Positions 35,450-46,500 of a stretch of DNA of 64,000 nt are shown here, one piece after another. Position numbers and translations under genes: made by a program. The stretch is taken from the NCBI RefSeq assembly GCF_963576615.1, contig NC_088711.1, forward strand, positions 16,291,869-16,355,868, given 5' to 3'. Positions within the stretch are counted from its first letter, which is position 1. The number at the start of each line of letters is the position of its first letter. This DNA comes from Watersipora subatra. Taxonomy: Eukaryota > Bryozoa > Gymnolaemata > Cheilostomatida > Watersiporidae. The notes beneath the pieces are model-generated. The model did not search any database. It worked only from the letters and a program-made list of their open reading frames with translations, and had not been told where the DNA came from.

Positions 35450-36112
35450 ATAACACATGACATAGATCACATTTATATATAATAACACATGACATAGATC
35501 ACATTTATATATAATAACACATGAAATAGATCACATTTGTATATAATAACACATGACATAGATCACATTTATATATAATAACACATGACATAGATCACAT
35601 TTATATATAATAACACATGAAATAGATCACATTTATATATAATAACACATGAAATAGATCACATTTATATATAATAACACATGACATAGATCACATTATA
35701 TATAATAACACATGACATAGATCACATTTGTATATAATAACACATGACATAGATCACATTATATATAATAACACATGACATAGATCACATTATATATAAT
35801 AACACATGACATAGATCACATTTGTATATAATAACACATGACATAGATCACATTTATATATAATAACAATGACATAGATCACATTATATATAATAACACA
35901 TGACATAGATCACATTTGTATATAATAACACATGACATAGATCACATTTATATATAATAACACATGACATAGATCACATTATATATAATAACACATGACA
36001 TAGATCACATTTGTATATAATAACACATGACATAGATCACATTATATATAATAACACATGACATAGATCACATTTATACATAATAACTCATGACATAGAT
36101 CACATTTCAGAC
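35450..36112. repeat. 32/31-bp minisatellite, about 21 copies
   Basis: Unit AATAACACATGACATAGATC plus ACATTTATATAT. Three variant types (TTTATAT, TTTGTAT and a one-base-shorter TTATAT) alternate along the array. Confidence 0.95.
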
Positions 36113-37012
36113 TAATTAACAAATTGGTTTTTAGTGAATGTGAGCATTGACATAAATTTATAATTTTTAGAAGTGGTATATATAAACTCATACAAGTTAC
36201 TTTTTACAAACATTTGAGGTGATTAGCAAACGTTTGGCAATGTTGATTCACAAGAATAATCGCTTTCCCACGAGCCTTTATACAGCTCACACATGTCCAT
36301 TTCTTCTGACTAAACTCCAATTAGATTTAGTTGTTATGCCTGTCAGTTTTAGAATAATGTGCAACATTTAATTTGACAGAAACTGCAATTCAACGTCAGA
36401 CGGTTCTATATCTCTCCTGTTACCACAAGGGTTCTTTTCTGAGAACTTTTCTCTTCAGGGCAACATTCATTACTAAGTATTTTTTGTGATTTAACAAACA
36501 TCCGGATACTAATATTTTCTATTCATAAATGATTCAAGAGCCAAATGCAATACAATATGTACTCTTGTCTCTATGGCTACAGCGAGGCCTGTCGAACACG
36601 CCTTTTAAGGAATGTGGTCCCAACTCGCAAACATAGTGCAGCTTAGCCTATCAGCATTAGTAGGCTTACGCAGCGAGACAGATATTATCTGTTCCATTTG
36701 TTCACAGTTGCGTATGTCATGTTTATTTTAGATACAAGGATACATGAGCCTGCCAATAGATAGAGATGATATGAATAGGATGGAGTCTGTAAATGCGGTT
36801 GTTTTTTGTTCACAGCTTTATTTTTTTGTTGTTTTTTTTGGTTAAAACCAAATAGCTTCATCTTTTGCATATAGCACAAGCCTATCAAGCTTCAAAACAA
36901 TTTCTACTTATGCTTATTTGTTACTGGTAACATGCGCATGAAAATTTTTGTGTTAAAGATTAATTTACAAGATTAATATAAGATTAATTTACAAGATTAA
37001 TATAAGATTAAT

Positions 37013-37446
37013 TTACACAAAATTTTAGTTGATTTAATCAGAAAGTATCGGTATTTTTCTATCATTTGTGATTATTTTTTATGTTTGAGGTGATCTGACT
37101 GCCAGGATGTTTTAAGATTAAAATTGACAAAACATTATCGCAGTTGAAACATTTAGAAAAAAATACATTCCAAATGATGTCACTAGTTGCTATCATTGCT
37201 ATAACTGCTATAGATTATAGCGGTCAAGTTGCAGTGTTACACATCTCTATTGTGTTGGTCTATTTGCAACTATAGACATAATAATCGCACTTTTCCTTGA
37301 TCTGAACGTTTTAACCGCGATCAAGTTTAGTCAATTTTAATCTTGAAACATCCTGCCAGTCAAATCACCTCAAACATAAGAAATAATCACAAATGATAGA
37401 AAAATACCGATACTTTCTGATTAAATCAACTAAAATTTTGTGTAAC
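37013..37446. mobile_element. Fold-back element with about 125-bp arms
   Basis: The left arm, starting TTACACAAAATTTTAGTTG, is the near-exact inverse of the right arm, ending CTAAAATTTTGTGTAA, with about 185 bp between. Part of the arm (CCTCAAAC, GTGATAGAAAAAT, ATACTTT) also resembles 6725-6805 inside the pogo-like element. A short AAGATTAATTTAC tandem repeat precedes it. Confidence 0.75.
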
Positions 37447-37746
37447 TTTATCTTTAAGAAAAATCGGATCAATTTTTAATAGAATTGTAAAAAATTAATT
37501 TTTGGATTGCATGTATATATTGTGATAGGCCTACTTCTTTTGACTGTTGTTGGTGTTAATTACAATGGCAGAATATCACTAGCCATGTATACATGTATAT
37601 GCATGTTCGTGATACCTTTTTCTGCCCTTAAACCGAAAATTTAAGTGTATTATCTAATGCTATGGAGCTGATTAGTTCAGCAAGACGTATGCTGAAGTTT
37701 GGGTGATTTGCAATCGGGTCATAATCTTACCCTACCTTTAATATTC

Positions 37747-38450
37747 GAGTATAAACTAGATAGAGCTTTAGACATGCGAGTATAAACTAGATAGAGCTTT
37801 AGACATCTGAGTATAAACTAGATAGAGCTTTAGTCATCCGAGTATAAACTAGATAGAGCTTTAGACATCTGAGTATAAACTATATAGAGCTTTAGACATG
37901 CGAGTATAAACTAGATAGAGCTTTAGACATCCGAGTATAAACTAAATAGAGCTTTAGACATCTGAGTATAAACTAAATAGAGCTTTAGACATGCGAGTAT
38001 AAACTAGATAGAGCTTTAGACATCTGAGTATAAACTAGATAGAGCTTTAGTCATGCGAGTATAAACTAGATAGAGCTTTAGACATCTGAGTATAAACTAA
38101 ATAGAGCTTTAGACATGCGAGTATAAACTATATAGAGCTTTAGACATGCGAGTATAAACTAGATAGAGCTTTAGACATCCAAGTATAAACTAAATAAAGC
38201 TTTAGACATGCGAGTATAAACTAGATAGAGCTTTAGACATCTGAGTATAAACTAGATAGAGCTTTAGACATCTGAGTATAAACTAGATAGAGCTTTAGAC
38301 ATCCGAGTATAAACTAGATAGAGCTTTAGACATCCGAGTATAAACTAAATAGAGCTTTAGACATCTGAGTATAAACTAGATAAAGCTTTAGACATGCGAA
38401 TATAAACTAGATAGAGCGTTAGACATCCGAGTATAAACTAAATAAAGAAA
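37747..38450. repeat. 31-bp minisatellite, about 22 copies
   Basis: Unit GAGTATAAACTAGATAGAGC plus TTTAGACATGC. Variation is mainly at the last bases (GCGAG, CTGAG, CCGAG). Confidence 0.96.
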
Positions 38451-39613
38451 TAGACTAAATAGACATGCATAATCTCTATTTATATTCATGTCTACAAATG
38501 ATGTCGTTCATTCGGAGCCCGACAAGCGACACCGCAAAACAGATTTGTAGTAAAGACAAATTTGACTTCCCAAATATGTTTTATTTTAAACAATTAGTCT
38601 ACTCGATAGTGTTAATGTAAAGTTGTTTTTTTACCCTAGTTCTCACTTTATGTTATCCATGTTTAGTTATCAAATTACTTTTGAACATAAACGTAGGATA
38701 ACTAATCACTTATACTTACGATTTCTATTTATATTCATAAGTCTATCGACAACTTGAATAGTGAGTTAAATGTATCTTTGTTTTATTCAGGAGCAAACTA
38801 ACACCTAATTGTATTTGTTTATGTATTGACTGGCAGCAAGTTCTTGAAAAGTAAGCGATTAATAAAATTCACAGAAGATGAGCAAAGAAGCCGCGAATTT
38901 TTAGTTGTATTAAAACCAAACTGCTGTAACAGAACTGATTCACAAGTAATGAACTCTATAACAGTAGACTGAGAGTTCACCACTTGTAAACGCATGTGAG
39001 CACACATGTGTATACAGCATGATGAGATACAATTTGGGACTGCGAAAAGTTCAAAAACTGGTTAGCTCTCCACGGGTAGAACTAAAACGATCCCTCACAT
39101 TTAAGGCAGATACCTGACACTTTACAGCTCCTGTTTGAATTGTAAACTCTTTTCAATTAGTCACTCTGCTCATCAATATATCATAAGTCTTTGACGGTGC
39201 AATTCCGACATCTTAAAATATGTGTCTGGCTGTCAAAACATTGAAATATAATATCACTGCTGCCAAAAAGTCATTTATGATATCTTTGACTGGGAGAAAC
39301 TGTGAATTCAAAGCCAATAACTTCATTGGAAAATATTTGATTTATTGCAAGCAAGACATAAAGGCTGGAACGATGACTTGTACGAAGTATTTAGATGTGT
39401 TTTCATATTTGAAGGAACCAAATTATGTGAAACATACGTGTATGTGAAAAGAGTTTAATTTTGTAAAACTCTGATTGCAAATTAATTGGAGTTGCTTGTG
39501 CATGCATGCATTTTTTATCTTAAAAGTTTCTCCATACCGTAAAGCTGTAGTCACATTTTTCACTTGGCAATGTGAAATATGCTAAACAACTAGATGTACA
39601 CTCTGACAAATTC
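38451..39613. other. Unique sequence before the gap; no firm gene
   Basis: One 75-codon ATG frame at 39220-39447 is open and holds six Cys, but lacks a signal peptide, splice context or known family. Confidence 0.3.
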
Positions 39614-39813
39614 NNNNNNNNNNNNNNNNNNNNNNNNNNNNNNNNNNNNNNNNNNNNNNNNNNNNNNNNNNNNNNNNNNNNNNNNNNNNNNNNNNNNNNN
39701 NNNNNNNNNNNNNNNNNNNNNNNNNNNNNNNNNNNNNNNNNNNNNNNNNNNNNNNNNNNNNNNNNNNNNNNNNNNNNNNNNNNNNNNNNNNNNNNNNNNN
39801 NNNNNNNNNNNNN
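39614..39813. other. Assembly gap of 200 N
   Basis: Exactly 200 N, probably a fixed-length placeholder. Reading frames crossing it have no meaning. Confidence 1.
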
Positions 39814-40444
39814 GTACTTCAGTACTTTCCTATACATGTAGATAGCCATTGCTACTATGTTAACTGATTTTATGCCAGTATTTACCTGCAATCAAACCTG
39901 TATTTATTTTATATTAGTAGCCACCTTTACATAAACATTTGCTTGATATGGGTACATCTTGCCATGCAGGTTATTTCCTTAATACGAGCACCTTTCTACT
40001 CACAGGTACTTTTTATGTTATGAGTTTGTTTTATAACACATACACCTACCTTCCTTTTTACAGGCTGTTATCATTTCTTCATTTATATACTTACCTTTAT
40101 ACAAGTATTTATTGTTATATTTACATTACGGCTGGTTGCTCTGCTCATGGTGTTAGTTTATCTTATATGTACATCTACTTGTCTACAATGTTTATAAACA
40201 GGAAGTATTAGCGTACCAGAATAGAAACTTATATCATTTTAACAGCCAACTACTATCTGCTCGCAGAGAATAACAAATCTACTTTATATCAAATATTATT
40301 TTACAGTGAGCAGCGTTGGAAATATAAACATTCTAAACTGCTCCATCTAGCTACATGTATATCAACGATAAAAGTTGATCATTTTAGATTTCAAAGCGGA
40401 CACCTACAGTAGGTAATGGTTTTAAAGACGCAAATACAAGCTTG

Positions 40445-40545
40445 TTCGCAGTAGCCATTGGGGACTATCTTTAAATGGTCCCCAATGGTAGCCATTGAGT
40501 AGCCATTGGGGACCATTTAACGATGGTCCCCAATGGCTACTCTCA
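40445..40545. repeat. Imperfect palindrome with GTAGCCATTGGGGACCAT arms
   Basis: GTAGCCATTGGGGAC occurs directly twice (40451 and 40499), and its inverse GTCCCCAATGGCTAC follows at 40525, so the DNA can form nested stems. Neighbouring 39814-40440 and 40546-41080 show no gene. Confidence 0.8.
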
Positions 40546-41089
40546 CCCACCAGGTCTACCAGTAAGAGGAGGGGAGGCAATGTTTACTAAATGATATAGC
40601 TCCACTTTTTTCTGGTTGTCATTTGAAGGCATTGTCGCAGGTGTGTGCACTATTCGGTAGACATTCTTTGTTTAGTAATTGAATGCGGGTATAGACAGCA
40701 CTCGTAGCTGATGCCTAATTGCTATGAAAAGAGACATAGCGCATGTCATTACTTGTAGTTGCCCACTTACACATTGCGCCTACTCTCACGTGCTCATCCA
40801 CGCTTGTTTCAATTTTTAAGCGTTATGTCATCACTTGCACCCAATTTGCACCGCTGTTTGGGTATTGAGTCCATCTAATCCATCTTGGCCTTTTTCCTAA
40901 ACTCGGACAGTGAGTGATGACTGCGTTCAGGTAACATCATCAACTGAAGCAGTAAGCTTAATGAAATATGAGTCTGGTCCTAGTTCAACTTTTAACATTT
41001 TTGAATTGCGTGTCTTCATTTGAAATAAGGAATTGAGGTTACTGTTGGTGAAACTTGAATCTTATTCCTTAGTTACAAACTTTAGGACC

Positions 41090-42130
41090 TATAGCTTGAG
41101 AACCTATAGTCCTATACTGTCCTATAACTTGAGCACCTATAGTCCTATACTTTCCTATAACTTGAGCACTTGTACTGTCCTATAACTTGAGAACCTATAC
41201 TGTCCTATAACTTGAGCACCTGTACTGTCCTATAGCTTGAGCACCTATACTGTCCTATAACTTGAGCACCTATACTGTCCTATAGCTTGAGCACCTATAC
41301 TGTCTTATAGCTTGAGCACCTATACTGTCTTATAACTTGAGAACCTATACTGTCCTATAACTTGAGCACCTATACTGTCCTATAACTTGAGCACCTATAC
41401 TGTCCTATAACTTGAGAACCTATACTGTCCTATAACTTGAGCACCTATACTGTCTTATAGCTTGAGCACCTATACTGTCCTATAGCTTGAGCACCTATAC
41501 TGTCTTATAGCTTGAGCACCTATACTGTCCTATAGCTTGAGCACCTATACTGTCTTATAGCTTGAGCACCTATACTGTCCTATAGCTTGAGCACCTATAC
41601 TGTCTTATAGCTTGAGCACCTATACTGTCCTATAGCTTGAGCACCTATACTGTCTTATAGCTTGAGCACCTATACTGTCCTATAGCTTGAGCACCTATAC
41701 TGTCTTATAGCTTGAGCACCTATACTGTCCTATAACTTGAGCACCTATACTGTCTTATAGCTTGAGCACCTATACTGTCCTATAGCTTGAGCACCTATAC
41801 TGTCTTATAGCTTGAGCACCTATACTGTCCTATAGCTTGAGCACCTATACTGTCTTATAGCTTGAGCACCTATACTGTCCTATAGCTTGAGCACCTATAC
41901 TGTCTTATAGCTTGAGCACCTATACTGTCTTATAGCTTGAGCACCTATACCGTCCTATAGCTTGAGCACCTATACTGTCCTATAGCTTGAGCACCTATAC
42001 TGTCTTATAGCTTGAGCACCTATACTGTCCTATAGCTTGAGCACCTATACTGTCCTATAACTTGAGCACCTATACTGTCTTATAGCTTGAGCACCTATAC
42101 TGTCTTATAGCTTGAGCACCTGTACTGCCT
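41090..42130. repeat. 25-bp minisatellite, about 41 copies, with 50-bp dimer structure
   Basis: Unit CTTGAGCACCTATACTGTCC plus TATAG. From about 41451 to 41920 units ending TCC and TCT alternate regularly, giving a 50-bp higher-order repeat. Confidence 0.96.
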
Positions 42131-43489
42131 ACAGCTATGTATTACTAGCAAAAGCAACAATGTAAGGCTAGTCATTCTGAATTTGTCAAAGTTTTTTGCA
42201 CTGAGAAAAGCCAGCGAGAAACCCTGACAATCGCTCGCTGAATCTGTGTGTGCTCTTGCAAGCTGCTTGCAGACAGATAATCTAAATGAAGACAATAACT
42301 TTTGAAATGTTGTGATTAATTTTTATAATCAGTTGATGTGTTGGAAAAATATTTTTACATGACTATAAGAGAAGATCTTGACATACGTCATAAAGCCCCA
42401 TAACTCTACATCTGAACTGAATTAATCCAGCAATTATCGAGAAAACTATTCTTTTGAACGTTTAGTATTGCTGAAAATACTAACTTATTAATCTGTTTGT
42501 GAGGTTTTGTGACCACGCTACTGAGTGTAACAATTTAAAACCTGTTTTGAACATGATGTGGCACAATCTGTGAGATCCTCTACTAGTGTGATGCTGCAGT
42601 GAAGTTATACAACAATTGACAAATGTGCTGAAAGTGAGATTTCTTAGATTGGCTAGACGATTTCAGATCAAATCTCTCTGTAGATATATGAACATACCGG
42701 AAGGAAAGAACCCTTGAAGATAATAAGTTCATGAACCTGTATGTAGCACACCAATGAGTATATTTACTGTCTCTATACAGTGATAGTGTAACGACACCTG
42801 AGGATACGCCGGTGCCGAAGCACTGCGCTGGGCCGACAAGCAGATTATGCTTCCATAGGGCTCTATAGCACAGCGATGATTGGGCGACGCCTTATGTAAA
42901 AGTTGCATCGTTAACCTATGCATACACTCACAAGTGAGACACGGTGATCGTTAATACCATTTTTATGGTACAAATATGGCGCACCACACGGGTGTTCTGC
43001 TTCCAAACAGCATCACTGAATCATGACAGAATGAGATTGACATGTCTGTTCCCATGAAGGCATTGAAAAACATACGGGTGTGTTGCTATGTCATAGCTGT
43101 GAGGACACTTCGTACCTGGCTGCTCTAAATCATGCTTGACTGGTTTGAACAGACACTATAGTCTCATCTTGCGTATCTAGCAAGGTAATCCAATAAGATG
43201 GGAATTTTGAAGCCGGTAAGATTATGTGGTTTATCGTTTGCGCTAATATCTAACCGTATAACCAATTTATTGGAAAGACGACCTTTAAGTTCATGGCTCA
43301 TCAATAAAATTCAATGAGGTTACTTGAGATGAATGACTTGACGAGTTGAGCGGTGTCGCGGGAGCAATGAACCAAATCGCTTAAAGAATGCGGTGCTAGC
43401 TCTTCATATACTGTGTAATCCTTCTAGAGCATCTATTGCTTGTCAGGACCTCAACTAGAGCATTTCTATAGCCAGTGTCTGTTTTGCAG
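42131..43489. other. 5' flank of the transporter gene
   Basis: Unique sequence with moderately GC-rich patches at 42780-42920 and 43330-43400 that could hold promoter or 5' UTR sequence. No ORF with family resemblance. Confidence 0.35.
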
Positions 43490-43530
43490 CTGTGAAGTGG
43501 GCTGAGTGAAATGGAAAACTCAGAAACGAG
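43490..43530 (+). promoter_or_regulatory. SLCO: Transporter exon carrying the start codon, with an upstream acceptor
   Basis: CTGTTTTGCAG precedes 21 non-coding bases, then GTGAAATGG (start), then ACGAG before GTTAGT. The acceptor implies that transcription starts in an earlier non-coding exon. Confidence 0.5.
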
Positions 43531-46500
43531 GTTAGTGAAAGCTACAAGAATATTAGGTTGATACTGTACATGTGTGTGTATGTATGTATGTATGTATGTA
43601 TGTATGTATGTATGTATGTATGTATGTATGTATGTATGTATGTATGTATGTGTATAGGTATGATGTGTACATGTATATGTAATTGTATGTGTATGCATAT
43701 ATGTATATATGCATATGAAATAGATGTGAACATGCATATGCATATGCATATGGATGTGTATACGCGTGTACCTATGTATATGAATGTGTATATGTATATG
43801 CATATGTATAACTATATAATGGATGTGTATAAGTATACATATACACACGTATACATATGTACAGTAGATATACGGACATACACGTGCATATGCTTATGTA
43901 CATGGATGCATTTGCGTATATGCATATGTATATGGATGTGTATAGGTATTTGTATTTGTAGCTGTATGTGCATGTGTAAATGTATGCGCATTTGTATATA
44001 CAAGTGGATATATGTACATGTATGTCTATGTACACATAGAAGTATATGTATATGTAGGCCTATATGCATATCTGCATGCATATATATATAATATATAAAT
44101 GTTTATGTATATAGGTACAGCATATGCATATGTATTAAAAATGTAAAGAATTTTAATTAATTTAAAAAAAAGCTTACATGCCAGTAATTACTAATTTTAC
44201 AACTTGCAATTTAAGTAAGTAATTTCTCAGTCATGAATAAAAACAGGTCTCTAAATAGTTGTTGCATATTCTGTATTATTATTACTATTATTGCATATAT
44301 TTTAAACAGTTTAACTTCTGCCGCTGGTGACAATGAGGAAGTGTTTGAACAAGTAGCCCCTGTCTGGAGTTCTTTAAATATCACAGAGCACAGACAGAAG
44401 CCTGCATACTCCGTAACGGACCTCCATTTCACCAAAGTTTTCATGCTTTTCATCTGTCTGCTCTGCGCGGCACATGGTAAATTATGTTCATCATAAAATT
44501 GTTTGATCTTCAGGCCTGTATTATGGTTACATCACGATATCATAAAAATACCTCAGATGGCTGTGAATGATTTTTGACTTGCAGCAATGCTCTGCAGGTC
44601 AAGTCATTTGTCATGCTTAAAGCCTGGTTCACACTATATCGCCGTATCTTGGTGTTGATGCCACGATACTTCGGTGATCATCGATGGCAACAATGTTCAC
44701 ACTATCACAAACCTTTCCGCGTTTGCAACTGGAAATTCTCCGTGACGTAATTTTCTCATTTCTACATTTTAAATTTTTGCGAAGAAACCTCTTTGTTTCT
44801 GCGGAATAACATATTAGTCCCGCAGCGACTATCATAAACGGATATGAATAAATCACTCTATCAGCGACCGCGAATTATTATCACCAAAATGGTTCACATT
44901 TAAAAGGCGGTCGTCGATGCTCGGTGAAATATCGGGAAAGTTTGACAGCTGCAAACTTTCCCGATGTGACAGCGTTGCTTTATCAATGCCAGCGGTTCAC
45001 GCTTCACATAATCGACAACGTACGCCGAAAGGAAAACGCTGAAAAACGGCGATATAGTGTGAACCGGCCTTCAAGTAACCAGTTCATGTTAACAAACAAA
45101 TTTGTCTAAATTTGATGTTTATGTTAGCAAGAATCTTTGTTAACTGCAAATAGTAAACACATGTATATTATAGTATTGATAAGTAAACTAAATCATGAAT
45201 TAGCTTCTCTTTAAAATAATTTCAAATATCATAATGAAGACTGTGTTTGGTGCGTTAAAGCTCTGATTTTAGAGACAATTAGGGGGAGTGAGATGTTAAA
45301 ACATAAAGAACTAAAGCTCATTTGGAGAATATCGTTCATAACCTTTACGATTTAATAGCCTCTTTCAAAGGTATCACTAGGTAGATTGTTTTACGAAGAG
45401 TGTTTCGTTATTTTACAAATTTACTATAAATATGTGAAGGCTTTATACTGAGCACCCCCTGTATGTTATTCACTCTTAAAGCTCGACAGAAGAAACATGC
45501 TACAAAATAACATACAAAGCACAAACGAACATCGAGGGCCTTTTTGAGTGAATTCGGCACTGTTTTGTTTTGCCGCCTTTTTGAAAACATTGGTTTTGAG
45601 CTTGGACGGTGCTCAAAACAAACTTATGTAACCTTAAAACTCGTAGAACACAGCTAAAGGTCCGGCCACACGTAACGAATTATTCGTTCAATCTGACCGA
45701 ATCCACGAATTTCACAGAATTCACAGATTTATTCTGCCGAATATCATAGATTCGTCTGAGCTGTGCATGCACACCGAATTCGTTAACGAAACGCGTTTAA
45801 TTGGCTAACCAATTGTTTTTAGCGAGCACGATTCTAGTAGCTTTGACAAGTGGTATAGTCCAAGACACGTACGACGACACACAATAAAAGTACCACCGCG
45901 AAATGACTTGATACATACGATGCAACTGTCAATATGCGCTAGAGATAGCGACTGTTTTTTTGCGACGGAGCTTTTGTTGCATAAAATAAATTATCATTAT
46001 TGAAAAAGAAATAATTCATAGTTTTTAAAACATCTAAAATAAAATTCTGGATACACGATGAGAAGTTCCTGTCATGGTGAACCAACGAGAAAGAACCAAC
46101 AATAGCGCACATAGGCCGTTGCATCGTATGTATCAAGTCATATCGCGGTCATACTTTTATTGTGGGTCGTCGTACGTGTCTTGGACTATACCACTTGTCA
46201 AAGCTACTAGAACCGTGCTCGCTAAAAACAATTGGTTAGCCAATTAAAAACGTTTCGTTAACGATTTCGGTGTGCATGCACAGCTCAGACGAATCTATGA
46301 TATTCGGCAGAATAAATCTGTGAATTCTGTGAAATTCGTGGATTCGGTCAGATTAAACGAATAATTCGTTACGTGTGGCCGGACCTTAAGGCATCATTCA
46401 GCCAATTTACACAGTTTTTTGCTAGTCCATAAAGCTTCCCTTTTCCATTAATAACAATTATTTCACTTTTCAAACAACCAGCGATTATGTTCTTGCAATG

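Noticed and set aside
39520-39891. ORFs spanning the N gap
   Set aside because: The frame across unknown bases is meaningless.
43396-44091. ORFs of 60-177 codons rich in Tyr, Met, Ile, His
   Set aside because: Produced by the TATG microsatellite and its degenerate continuation.
44233-44309. ATG with hydrophobic stretch just upstream of transporter exon 2
   Set aside because: The stretch is an AT-rich polypyrimidine/branch region ending in AAACAG; the MENSETS exon fits phase and family topology better.
44629-45109. ORFs of 60-75 codons in transporter intron 2
   Set aside because: They lie entirely in the 44620-45072 MITE and have no protein resemblance.
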